A stretch of 50,570 nucleotides of DNA from Nostoc flagelliforme FACHB-838 (GCF_014698065.1 NZ_JACJSI010000048.1:1-50570); one strand, 5' to 3'; positions 24,800 to 33,801 are shown, counted from the stretch's first letter. The notes: generated by a model from the letters alone, not told the origin. Numbers and translations are program-made.

Positions 24800-26164
24800 A
24801 TGATCAAACTAAAAAAAGTACATTACAAAACCAAAGCCCGCACCGCAGTTACCTTCGTCCTATTGCGACTCCTTGTCGCGCTCTTGGCGGCAACGGTGTT
24901 TCTGGCACCGCCCACTCGCCTGCTTGCACAGCAATTTGCCCAGACCCAGGTCGCGGGCAAGGCGATCGCGACCGAAGACAATGCCATCCGTCCCTTCCGC
25001 GTCCACGTCCCGCAAGAGGCGATCGTCGATCTCCGCAGGCGCATTGCGGCGACCCGCTGGTCTGACAAGGAGACTGTCGCCGACCAGTCACAGGGCGTGC
25101 AACTGGCGACAATGAAGGAACTTGTTCGTTACTGGGGAACGAAGTACGACTGGCGGAAAGCCGAGGCGAAGTTGAATGCCTTACCACAGTTTATAACGAA
25201 CATCGACGGACTGAACATTCACTTTATCCACGTCCGCTCCAAAAATTCTAACGCTTTGCCGTTGCTCGTCACGCACGGCTGGCCCGGCTCGGTATTTGAA
25301 CAGCTAAAGATTATCGGCCCACTGACCGACCCGACGGCCTACGGGGGGCGCCCAGAAGATGCTTTCGACCTAGTAATCCCGTCGATTCCCGGCTACGGCT
25401 TCTCCGGCAAGCCGACGGACACCGGTTGGGACTCCGACCGCATCGCGCGAGCCTGGGCGGAGCTGATGAAGCGCCTTGACTACACCCGCTACGTCGCCCA
25501 GGGCGGCGATTGGGGGTCTCCCATCTCTAGCGCGATGGCGCGCCAGGCACCGACAGGATTACTCGGCATCCACATCAACTTGTCGGCGACGATACCGCCT
25601 GAGGTGGCCTCGGTACTCGCCGGCGGCGGGCCCGCGCCAGAGGGACTCTCAGAGAAGGAACGCGCGGCGTTCAACTCACTCGACACGTTAAATAAGAAGA
25701 AACGGGCTTACGCCGTAGTGATGGGTACGCGGCCGCAGACGGTCGGGTACGGACTGACAGACTCGCCGACCGGACTCGCGGCTTGGATGCTCGGACATCC
25801 AGGCTTCGCGCAGTGGACGTACAGCGGCGGTGATTCCCAAAAGTCGCCAACAAAAGATGAGGTGCTGGACGACATCACGCTGTACTGGCTGACGAACAGT
25901 GCCGTCTCGTCAGCTCGGCTGTACTGGGAGAACAACACTAGCATTTTGAACGCGGCCGCGCAGAAGACCGCCGATATCTCGCTCCCAGTGGCCATCACGG
26001 TATTTCCGGAGGAGGTATATCGAGCTCCAGAGACGTGGGCCCGGCGCGCCTATCCCAACCTGAGCTACTTCCATGAGGCCGACAAGGGCGGTCACTTCGC
26101 GGCGTGGGAGCAGCCGCAGCTCTTCTCTGAGGAGATCCGCGCGGCGTTCAGGTCACTGCGTTAA
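24800..26164 (+). CDS. Sec-exported epoxide hydrolase (EHN domain), intact
   Basis: The protein has 454 residues. Residues 1-43 form a Sec signal peptide (KLKKVHYKTKAR, hydrophobic core, LLAQQ). The EHN domain follows (FRVHVPQEAIVDLRRRIAAT), then the hydrolase core with HGWPGS, the nucleophile Asp in QGGDWGSPI, and the catalytic His in GGHFAAWEQPQ. This is the microsomal-type epoxide hydrolase family: water addition to epoxides. The mature protein is a paralogue of the frameshifted one at 17003, but that one carries a Tat leader. The ATG at 24800 matches the equivalent start at 16206. Codons are GC-rich relative to core genes. Confidence 0.9.
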   Translation: MIKLKKVHYKTKARTAVTFVLLRLLVALLAATVFLAPPTRLLAQQFAQTQVAGKAIATEDNAIRPFRVHVPQEAIVDLRRRIAATRWSDKETVADQSQGVQLATMKELVRYWGTKYDWRKAEAKLNALPQFITNIDGLNIHFIHVRSKNSNALPLLVTHGWPGSVFEQLKIIGPLTDPTAYGGRPEDAFDLVIPSIPGYGFSGKPTDTGWDSDRIARAWAELMKRLDYTRYVAQGGDWGSPISSAMARQAPTGLLGIHINLSATIPPEVASVLAGGGPAPEGLSEKERAAFNSLDTLNKKKRAYAVVMGTRPQTVGYGLTDSPTGLAAWMLGHPGFAQWTYSGGDSQKSPTKDEVLDDITLYWLTNSAVSSARLYWENNTSILNAAAQKTADISLPVAITVFPEEVYRAPETWARRAYPNLSYFHEADKGGHFAAWEQPQLFSEEIRAAFRSLR

Positions 26165-26223
26165 TTCAAGACCAATGGATTCACACCACAAACAGCAGAC
26201 AAGGAGAATCGGTTGACTCAATT

Positions 26224-26304
26224 ATGATTAGTGAAAAAGCAGCCGATTTAATTAAAGCCAGTCGTACTCAACAAACTGTAATCACCAGCTATCAACAGAG
26301 GTAA
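26224..26304 (+). CDS. 26-residue reading frame, possible gene remnant
   Basis: Encodes MISEKAADLIKASRTQQTVI plus six residues and stops 2 bases before the ATG at 26307. Its beginning vaguely resembles the N-terminus of 2-oxo-pentenoate hydratase-type proteins, so it may be a truncated gene or a leader peptide coupling translation to the next gene. The evidence is weak. Confidence 0.3.
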   Translation: MISEKAADLIKASRTQQTVITSYQQR

Positions 26305-26306
26305 CA

Positions 26307-27683
26307 ATGGAAACAGCAGATGTAATTGTGATTGGAAGTGGTCAGGGCGGAGTTCCACTTGCGGCTGACTTTGCTAAGGCAGGTCGAAACGTCGTTTTAT
26401 TTGAGCGCGATGCGTTAGGCGGCAGTTGCATAAACTATGGCTGTACTCCTTCTAAAGCCTTTTTAGCGGCTGCCCATGCCGCAGGCCGCGCTCGACAAGC
26501 TGCAAAGCTAGGCATACAGGCACATCTTGAGATAGATTTTTATACAGTAATGGAGCGTGTACGTAGTATTCGCAGCCAGTTTAACCAGGGTACTAAGCGG
26601 CGACTAGAAAGTGCAGGGGTTAGAGTCGTCTGTGCTGAAGCCGCTTTCACCGGAGAGCGAACTGTGAGCGGAGGAGGTGTGACTGTGCAGGCTCCGATCA
26701 TTGTGATCAACACAGGGACATCCTCCACCATTCCCGACTTTCCCGGTTTAGCTGGAACGCCTTATCTCACCAACCGAAATTTCTTTGATTTGCAGCAGAT
26801 TCCGCCTCGGTTGCTCGTGGTCGGCGGTGGCTATATTGCCCTAGAGTTAGGGCAGGGAATGGCGCGTTTAGGGAGCCAAACCGAATTGATTGTGCGGGGC
26901 GATCGCTTGCTGGCTCAAGAAGAATCCGATGTCAGTGCTGTGCTTTTGGATGCATTTAAGCAAGACGGAATTGGACTGCATTTCAATGTGACTGTTGAGC
27001 AGGTTGCTTACACTAACGGTGTGTTTACCCTAACGCTGAACAATGGTGAAGTACTCGATGGGGAAGCGTTGCTGATTGCGATCGGGCGCAAACCGAATAC
27101 TGGGGCATTAAATTCTGCGGTGACAGGCGTTGAATTAGATGCACAGGGTTTTATTAAAATCGACGATCGCTTTCAGACGACTCATTCTGGAATTTATGCG
27201 ATCGGGGACGCTGCCAAACAGCCTGCTTTTACCCATGTTTCTTGGGAAGACTATCGGCGCTTGAAAGCCATTCTGTGTGGCGAACACCGGACACGCAACG
27301 ATCGGGTGTTAGGCTATGCCGTTTATACAGAGCCACAAGTGGGTCGAGTAGGTATGACGTTAGAGCAGGCTCAGAAACAGGGTATCTCTGCTTGCGAAGT
27401 CACCCTGCCGATGGCTCACATCGCCCGTAGCATTGAGTGGGGACATGATCTAGGTTTCTACCGCATGGTCATCGACACTCACACAAATTTGATTTTAGGA
27501 GCAACGCTAGTTGGATACGAAACGGCTGAACTCGTGCATGTCTTTTTGTCACTCATGGAAGCTAAAGCAACGTGGCAGGTACTCGAACAATCGGTTCACA
27601 TTCACCCAACTTACGGTGAGGCGTTGCCCAGCCTCGCAAGGCTACTCGTTGGAGATGATATGCCAACCTGTCCCAATATGTAA
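26307..27683 (+). CDS. Class I pyridine nucleotide-disulfide oxidoreductase
   Basis: The protein has 458 residues. FAD motif GSGQGG is at residues 10-15, the redox pair C41-INYG-C46, the NAD(P) motif GGGYIALELG near 172, AIGDAA near 302, and the C-terminal HIHPTYGEALPSL with the His that works with the disulfide. This matches the lipoamide dehydrogenase/mercuric reductase group. The MerA metal-binding N-terminal domain and the C-terminal Cys pair are missing, so neither mercury reduction nor a lipoyl partner can be claimed. The stop of the 26-codon frame lies 2 bases upstream. Confidence 0.9.
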   Translation: METADVIVIGSGQGGVPLAADFAKAGRNVVLFERDALGGSCINYGCTPSKAFLAAAHAAGRARQAAKLGIQAHLEIDFYTVMERVRSIRSQFNQGTKRRLESAGVRVVCAEAAFTGERTVSGGGVTVQAPIIVINTGTSSTIPDFPGLAGTPYLTNRNFFDLQQIPPRLLVVGGGYIALELGQGMARLGSQTELIVRGDRLLAQEESDVSAVLLDAFKQDGIGLHFNVTVEQVAYTNGVFTLTLNNGEVLDGEALLIAIGRKPNTGALNSAVTGVELDAQGFIKIDDRFQTTHSGIYAIGDAAKQPAFTHVSWEDYRRLKAILCGEHRTRNDRVLGYAVYTEPQVGRVGMTLEQAQKQGISACEVTLPMAHIARSIEWGHDLGFYRMVIDTHTNLILGATLVGYETAELVHVFLSLMEAKATWQVLEQSVHIHPTYGEALPSLARLLVGDDMPTCPNM

Positions 27684-27741
27684 GAAATATCTGAATCGAA
27701 AGCTTAAAACAACACACCAATTCACAAAAAAGGAGACTCTA

Positions 27742-27903
27742 ATGCCTTACGTTACTGTCGGTAAAGAAAACTCTGGAAACATCGATATTTATTACGAAGA
27801 TTTCGGAGCAGGACAGCCAATTGTGTTAATCCACGGATTTCCTGTAAGCGGTCATTCCTGGGAAAAACAGGTGGGAGTTTTGCTGGACAAAGGCTATAGG
27901 TAA
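27742..27903 (+). pseudogene. Truncated alpha/beta hydrolase (haloperoxidase-like) N-terminus
   Basis: AAAAAGGAG precedes an ATG encoding a standard start of non-haem chloroperoxidase-like hydrolases (IDIYYEDFGAGQPIVLIHGF, then SWEKQ...LLDKGYR). The frame stops after 53 codons, before the nucleophile elbow. The following 170 bp (27904-28076) show nothing recognisable, so the remaining 220 or so codons are lost. Confidence 0.78.
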
Positions 27904-28076
27904 ATGGGACTAAGAAAAGCTCTAAGCTATGTGGAATAAGGACTACGACTTTTAAAGCTATTGAACAGTGCCGGGATGGGCCAGGCAATTGTCTTTGATG
28001 CAGTTTCATGGAAGCGATTGCCGATAAAGTTCATCGCAAAGAGCGATCGCTGTGCAGAGAAGCAAAGATCATTTCA

Positions 28077-29298
28077 TCAAGAGTAAGGTGTGATAGTTGG
28101 CATTGTGCCTGTTAATGCCCAGTTGCCGACTTCCCGAATTTTGTAGTCCACAGGATCGTGGAGCGTTGCTGTACGGAGGTTTCGCCAGTAGCGATCAAAG
28201 TCATAACTCCGTGCTGTGGCGCTTGCACCCATCACATCAAACATTTGCGTTGTAATTGCTAAACCAATTTTGGTGACGAATGCTTTTGCTGTGTAAACAG
28301 CAATCGCCGCTTCTCCTCTTTGTTGTGCTGTTAAATTAATGCCCTTTTTGATGGCGGCTTGCAATACTTGGGCTGCTCGATCAGTAAGTAAGGTTGCCGC
28401 TTCTAAGTCCATCCAAAATTCACCGTAATGATGCAGAATGTAAGGGTCTTGAATCGCTTGTTCTACCCCTGATGTAATCCAAGGGCGAGTTCTAGTTGTA
28501 GTGTATTCTCGTGCAGTTGCAAACGCGCCTTGAACAATGCCCAGATAAATGTTGACTTGGTTGAGTTGCTTGGAGACATTGAATAGGCTGGCGATCGGGC
28601 TGTCACTTGGATAAATAGAAGTCAGAATTTCATCTGGTGTCACCAAAACTTGCTCAAACGTGACGCTACCTGAGTCTGTTTGGCGTTGTCCCATGTTGTC
28701 CCAATCTTCATTAAAGTGAATGCCGGGGCGATCGCTCGGAATAACTACAATTACGGGCTGTCTATAATCAGCACTTAAGGCACTGACAATCATCCTGTCT
28801 GACAGGCTTGCTCCTGTAGCAAATCGCTTGATGCCATCGAACTGCCAGCCATGTTTAGTCGGAGTTGCCACCAATCTTGGATCAAGGGCATTGGCTGCAT
28901 TTGCCCAAAACCAGTTGTGCTGCACTGTATCTAAGTAGAGTGTAGAGTTGTTCTACTTGTGTTGGATTGCTGGTTGAGAGTGAGCTGACAATCGAGGTAT
29001 GATTGCCAAACAGTTGACCGATAGAGCCATCAGCTTTGGCGAACTCGCGGATTAACCCAAAGATTTTGACCCAGGAAGTTTCCCCCAATCCCCCATAAAT
29101 GGTAGGAATCACCAGATTGAGTAAACCGCTTTGACGCAACTGCTCAATTTCATGGATAGGACGGCTGCCACCATTGCGATCGCCTTCGGCGTAGCGAAGC
29201 TGATCGCGCTCTGCGGCTGTTTTGGCAAATTCCTCGGCAAGTTGATAACCGATAGCAAGGAAATTAAGCGGTTTTGTTGTTTCTACTAATTGCACCAT
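28077..29298 (-). pseudogene. Acyl-CoA dehydrogenase-fold flavoprotein (SfnB/DszC-like), frameshifted
   Basis: The N-terminal part (29298 to about 28927) has LREAG-like ..IEQLRQSGLLNLVIPTIYGG and a helical substrate domain. The C-terminal part (about 28925 to 28077) has GIKRFATGASLSDRMIV, QRQTDSGSVTFEQVLV and the end GASATARSYDFDRYWRNLRT. Dropping one base at about 28926 joins them as LLRY-VQHNWFWANAA. Such proteins are FMNH2-dependent monooxygenases of sulfur or aromatic compounds. It may be inactive, or the frameshift may be a sequence error. A small palindromic insert lies in the coding region at about 29179-29205. It follows the cupin gene by 38 bp. Confidence 0.8.
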
Positions 29299-29336
29299 AT
29301 TTAGTTCTCCTTGGAAATTTTATTTTTCTCGCTGCC

Positions 29337-29774
29337 TCATTTGCTTGGTAGATTATCAGGTGATCCCAAAATCTCGTCGCCAATTTCAGCAGAAATACGT
29401 TGAGCTAACTCCATATCTGGTATTTCGTTTTCGTTCTGCGTTCCCACCTCTGCAATTAGTCGTGCAAAGGCACTAGGAGAAGCAACCATCAACCCGCGTG
29501 CTGGGTTGTCGCTCAAAACGCCGATCACATGGGCTGTACTAGGGGGAATTAGGAAGGTTTCGCCAGCTTTCAGCACAGCCTTGTTTTCACCTGCCCAGAC
29601 CGTGAACTCTCCTTCTAGCACATACAGTTGTTCAGAGTAGCGTGTGTGGCGATGGAGAGGTGTTTGTGTACCAGGTGGGAAATAACCTTCGATCAGATCG
29701 TATTTACCTTCGGTTGTAGTGTGGTCTGCAATGATATCCAGGCGAGAGCCAAACAGCCAGAAAGATTGGGTCAT
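29337..29774 (-). CDS. Cupin-domain protein
   Basis: The protein has 145 residues. The cupin metal site is visible: H41 and H43 in PLHRHTRYSE, E48, and H82 in PPSTAHVIGV. The double-stranded beta-helix with a C-terminal helical tail is typical of small quercetinase-like or sugar-binding cupins; the substrate is unknown. I chose ATG 29774 because GGAG lies 7 bases upstream; a longer frame from TTG 29816 is less likely. It is transcribed toward the flavoprotein gene and sits behind a leader A copy through a deleted VOC gene. Confidence 0.85.
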   Translation of the reverse strand: MTQSFWLFGSRLDIIADHTTTEGKYDLIEGYFPPGTQTPLHRHTRYSEQLYVLEGEFTVWAGENKAVLKAGETFLIPPSTAHVIGVLSDNPARGLMVASPSAFARLIAEVGTQNENEIPDMELAQRISAEIGDEILGSPDNLPSK

Positions 29775-29800
29775 GAGATTGCTCCGATTAATGCGTGAGT

Positions 29801-29836
29801 TATTTTCAGCATTCAACTGAATTTAGCTTTGGTGTA
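29801..29836 (-). repeat. Repeated leader element B, copy 3 (partial)
   Basis: On the minus strand this reads CACCAAAGCTAAATTCAGTT then GAATGCTGAAAA, matching the core of element B at 5755-5786 and 14853-14884. Here it leads straight into the cupin gene, which hints that element B was originally a 5' region of such a gene. Confidence 0.65.
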
Positions 29837-29872
29837 CTTCATGTTTTGACTGTTTACGTGATTGCTACTCAT
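29813..29872 (-). pseudogene. VOC gene remnant (first 12 codons)
   Basis: The frame reads MSSNHVNSQNMK, the exact start style of the VOC proteins at 6035 and 15013, then runs into element B and stops after 19 codons. It is the scar of a VOC gene deleted between codon 12 and element B, leaving leader A in front of the cupin gene. Confidence 0.72.
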
Positions 29873-29985
29873 CTTGTTCTCCTTTAGGTTAGTGGAGCTT
29901 GCTGCCCACCTCGATTAACTTCATTCTTGTGCGATCACTCAATTTAGACCACTCAAGTTCTTTGAGTTAAAACGTGATTTAATCG
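29873..29985 (-). promoter_or_regulatory. Repeated leader element A, copy 4
   Basis: Minus-strand copy of the module at 5895, 9063 and 14906. It has the perfect inverted repeat at 29951-29967 and ends in CTAAAGGAGAACAAG before the VOC-remnant ATG at 29872. It probably now drives the cupin/flavoprotein pair. Confidence 0.68.
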
Positions 29986-30171
29986 TTCTGTGGTTGAAGA
30001 AGACCGCAGAAAATAAGCCAGGAGCAATTAAATCTGGTATACTCTAACCAAAATCGAATCATTTGCTTGTCAATTTGTGTTGCTAAAACTCCCCGTCAGC
30101 CCTTGATTAAAGAAACGCCCCTAATATCCTAAGAAAAGATTCGCTCTGTCCTTTGCACAATCGGCTGATCT

Positions 30172-33100
30172 ATGGATTCCAACTCATCAAAAACTAGACG
30201 AGGTCGCTCTACTTCTTTTCGAGTGCGAGGAGCCATCCTATCGCCTCAAGGGTGGCAAAAGTTTCAGACGGCAAAGCAGCAGGCGGAATCCGACGAAACC
30301 TGGGGTAAGCGTTTCAGCCAGGAAGATCTCAGCAATCGCACCGGGCTCTCCCTAAATACCCTTGCTCGCATTTTCAAGCGCGAACTGGGGGTCGATCGCC
30401 AGTCATTAGAGTATCTCTTCCGGGCGTTTGGGCTGGAATTGACGCAGGCAGACCTGACATCCCCTGCCTCATCTCAAGAGACTCTGAGCCACTGGACAAA
30501 TCCCCAACAGGACTGGGATACGGCAATTGATGCCTCAGCATTTTATGGGCGTGAGGTAGAACTGACACAACTGTGGCAGTGGATTGTATCTGAGCGCTGT
30601 CGTCTGGTTGGAGTATTGGGCATTGGCGGCATTGGCAAAAGTACAATTTCCGTCAAGGCTGCGTTGCAAATGCAAACAGAATTTGAGATTGTCGTATGGC
30701 GCTCCCTGGCTAATGCACTACCACTAGATGAACTCCTGTCGAGTCTGCTGAAGTTTCTCATGCCGCTTTTTAAGGAAGATCCCATTATTCCTACCACGCT
30801 CGATCAACAGATATCTAAACTGATGCAATATCTGCGGTCGCGTCGATGTTTATTGCTACTCGATAATGCTGAGACCATTTTGCAGCGTGAGCCGATGGGA
30901 CAATGGCTCTCGGGCTACGAAGGTTACGGACAATTGCTCAGAGCCATTGGCGAAGCATCCCACCAAAGCTGTTTGTTGCTCACTAGTCGAGAAAAACCAC
31001 GCGAAATGGCACTGATGGAAGGCGCACAGGCGCTAGTGCGATCGCTGACCTTGAGTGGACTAACACCTGCTGATGGACGCGCTATCTTTCGGCAAAAAGG
31101 AGCGTTTACAGGTTCAGAAGCCGAATGGCAGACTTTGATCCATCACTACGGCGGCAATCCTTTGGCATTGAAACTGTTGGCAGCCGCAATTCAAGATTTA
31201 TTTAACGGCAGCATTACCGAGGTGTTGCCCTATCTCAATCAAGGATTGGCAGTTTTTGAAGACATCCGCGATTTGCTAGACCGTCAGTTTGATCGCCTCT
31301 GTGAATCCGAACAGAAAACACTGTTTTGGTTTGCAATTCATCGGGAGCCAGTCTCGATTTCAAACATTCGAGAGAACGTGGTCGATTCTGCTGCTCAACA
31401 AAGTGTACCTAATTCGATCAACTCACTACTGAGGCGATCACTCATTGAAAAAACTGATGGATTATTCTTCTTGCAACCTGTGGTGATGGAATATGTCACA
31501 GAGCGATTCGTGCAGCAGATTTGCATGGAATTTGAGACACAGAAGCTTAACGTTTGGCAAACGCATCCCTTAGTGCAAGTACAAGCAAAAGATTACATTC
31601 GAGAGATTCAGACGCGCTTAATTGTGCAACCTGTGATAGAACGACTGCTGTCTTGTTTTGGCAGTGTAGCGGCGATCGAGGCGCAAGCAAGGCACTTATT
31701 AACGCAACAGGGAAAGAAACCAGGATACCTAGCAGGCAACCTGATTAACCTACTGGTAAAGCTTCAAGTAGACTTACGCGGCTGGGATTTTTCTGGTCTT
31801 TTGGTGCAGCAAGCCGACTTACGGCAGGTCGATTTAACAGGAGTCAATTTTCAGAATGCTGACTTAGCGAAATCTATCTTTTCAGAAACCCTCAATGTTG
31901 CGAGGTCGATCGACCTGAGCCCGGACGGACAGACCATTGCCGTTGGCGATTCCAATGGCAACATTTATATCTGGAACATTAGTACAGCCCAACTTCTGGG
32001 CATCTTTTCAGGGCACAAAGGCTGGGTTTGGTCGGTTGCCTTTAGTCCCGATGGCAAGACATTAGCGAGCAGCAGTAGTGATGGTTCGGTACGCTTGTGG
32101 GATATCCAGAATGGAAGCTGCTTGCAGGTGCTAACAGAACATAAAGGTTGTGTTTGGTCAGTGAGTTTTAGTGCCGATGGCCAGCAATTAGCGAGTTGCA
32201 GCGACGACAAAACGGTGCGCGTATGGAATTTGCAAGGGCAGTGTCTCCGTGTTTTGAAAGGGCATACCCAAAGTGTTTACGCCGTCCACTTCGCGCCTGA
32301 CCAGCAAACCTTAGCCAGTAGCAGTAATGATACAACCATTCGGATCTGGGATGTGAGCAATGGCAACTGCCTGAGTGTCTTACAGGGGCATACCAGCGGG
32401 GTTCGGTGTATGCGATACAGTCCCGATGGTCAACTGCTCGCCAGCGGATGCCGGGATGGGTCGATTCGATTGTGGAGCAATTATCTGTCCCATGATCGAC
32501 ATCCAAAACCCCATTCCATAAATTCTAGTGCCAAGTTACTGCATGGACATGCCGATTTTGTTTGGGGCATCGCCTTTAGCCCGGATGGTCGTCTCTTAGT
32601 CAGCGGTGGTCGCGATGGCACTCTGCGCCTGTGGAATGTGCAAGACGGGCAATCCATTCATGTACTTGAGGGTCATACCCACGATGTTTATGGGCTTGCT
32701 ATCAGTGCCGACAGTCAATTGTTGGTCAGCACAGGAGAAGACCAGACGGTGCGGCTGTGGAATTTGCAGAGCGGACGAAACTTGAAAACGTTGCGTGGAT
32801 ATACGGGTGGGGTTCACTCCCTGTGTCTCAGTGCAGATGGTCAGATGCTTGCTAGTAGTGGTCAGAATGAAACAATTCAGGTGTGGCGTTTGCAACTGGA
32901 TAGCAATCTGCCACAACTTCAGCCCTACAAAACGTTTTCCAGCCCAACCCGTCGGCTGTCATCATTCAGCAACGTCAGCTTTAGTCCCGACGGTCAAACG
33001 CTGGCGATTAATCGACATGATGAATCGATCACTTTATGGAATATCCAAACTGGGCACCTTGCTCAATGGTCAGCGCACAACGCATCCATCTGGACAGTTT

Positions 33101-33801
33101 TGTTTAGCCCGACGGGACAAATTTTGGCAAGCAGTAGTTATGATTGCACCGTGCGACTTTGGGATGTGCAAACGCATCACTGCTTGCATGTGTTACGCGG
33201 ACACCAGAGCGCTATTCGCGCGATCGCGTTTGACCCAAGCGGTCAATGGTTAGCGAGTGGCAGTTTTGATTTCACCATTCGCTTGTGGGATGTGCAAACT
33301 GGAGAATGTTTGAAGGTTTTGCAGGGACATACGGGCGCAGTTTTCGCACTAGCATTTCATCCCAGTAGTCACCGACTGGTAAGCGGCAGTCACGACCAAA
33401 CCATTCGATTATGGGATCTGCAAACTGGAGAATGTCTTTATGTTTTGCAGGGGCATACAGGAGCCGTCTGGACGGTTGCCATAAGTCCTCAAGGTAATAC
33501 CCTGGCAAGTGGCGGTGTAGATCAAACCATTCGACTATGGGATCTGCAAACGGGGCATTGTCTCCACATCCTGGATGAACATAGCGGTTGGGTTCGGTCA
33601 GTCATCTTTAGCTCTAACGGTCAAATCCTATTCAGTGGTAGCGACGATCGCACCATCAAGCTTTGGGATGTGCAAACAGGATGCTGTATTAACACGTTGA
33701 TGGTCAATCGCCTGTATGAAGGCATGAACATTCAAGGCACAACAGGGTTGACAGTGGCTCAAAGAACGACTCTTAAAGCGTTAGGGGCAATTGACCATTG
33801 A
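30172..33801 (+). CDS. STAND NTPase with N-terminal HTH and about 14 WD40 repeats
   Basis: The protein has 1209 residues. Residues about 20-95 form an HTH-like vMAP-type N-terminus (RFSQEDLSNRTGLSLNTLAR). An NB-ARC ATPase spans about residues 120-440 with P-loop GIGGIGKST (150-158) and Walker B CLLLLDNAE. A winged-helix-like region and a short pentapeptide-repeat stretch (LQQADLRQVDLTGVNFQNADL-like) lie near 540-570. About 14 WD40 units (xRLWDxQTG) run from about 575 to 1180, enough for two seven-bladed propellers. STAND proteins assemble upon ligand binding; the roles of cyanobacterial WD40 members are mostly unknown. A possible -10 TATACT is at 30038. Confidence 0.92.
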   Translation: MDSNSSKTRRGRSTSFRVRGAILSPQGWQKFQTAKQQAESDETWGKRFSQEDLSNRTGLSLNTLARIFKRELGVDRQSLEYLFRAFGLELTQADLTSPASSQETLSHWTNPQQDWDTAIDASAFYGREVELTQLWQWIVSERCRLVGVLGIGGIGKSTISVKAALQMQTEFEIVVWRSLANALPLDELLSSLLKFLMPLFKEDPIIPTTLDQQISKLMQYLRSRRCLLLLDNAETILQREPMGQWLSGYEGYGQLLRAIGEASHQSCLLLTSREKPREMALMEGAQALVRSLTLSGLTPADGRAIFRQKGAFTGSEAEWQTLIHHYGGNPLALKLLAAAIQDLFNGSITEVLPYLNQGLAVFEDIRDLLDRQFDRLCESEQKTLFWFAIHREPVSISNIRENVVDSAAQQSVPNSINSLLRRSLIEKTDGLFFLQPVVMEYVTERFVQQICMEFETQKLNVWQTHPLVQVQAKDYIREIQTRLIVQPVIERLLSCFGSVAAIEAQARHLLTQQGKKPGYLAGNLINLLVKLQVDLRGWDFSGLLVQQADLRQVDLTGVNFQNADLAKSIFSETLNVARSIDLSPDGQTIAVGDSNGNIYIWNISTAQLLGIFSGHKGWVWSVAFSPDGKTLASSSSDGSVRLWDIQNGSCLQVLTEHKGCVWSVSFSADGQQLASCSDDKTVRVWNLQGQCLRVLKGHTQSVYAVHFAPDQQTLASSSNDTTIRIWDVSNGNCLSVLQGHTSGVRCMRYSPDGQLLASGCRDGSIRLWSNYLSHDRHPKPHSINSSAKLLHGHADFVWGIAFSPDGRLLVSGGRDGTLRLWNVQDGQSIHVLEGHTHDVYGLAISADSQLLVSTGEDQTVRLWNLQSGRNLKTLRGYTGGVHSLCLSADGQMLASSGQNETIQVWRLQLDSNLPQLQPYKTFSSPTRRLSSFSNVSFSPDGQTLAINRHDESITLWNIQTGHLAQWSAHNASIWTVLFSPTGQILASSSYDCTVRLWDVQTHHCLHVLRGHQSAIRAIAFDPSGQWLASGSFDFTIRLWDVQTGECLKVLQGHTGAVFALAFHPSSHRLVSGSHDQTIRLWDLQTGECLYVLQGHTGAVWTVAISPQGNTLASGGVDQTIRLWDLQTGHCLHILDEHSGWVRSVIFSSNGQILFSGSDDRTIKLWDVQTGCCINTLMVNRLYEGMNIQGTTGLTVAQRTTLKALGAIDH

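Noticed and set aside
26307..27683. Mercuric reductase (merA)
   Set aside because: The C-terminal Cys pair and the N-terminal metal-binding domain are missing, and no mer genes are nearby.
29337..29816. Longer cupin start at TTG 29816
   Set aside because: It would begin inside element B; ATG 29774 has a good RBS and the normal cupin N-terminus.
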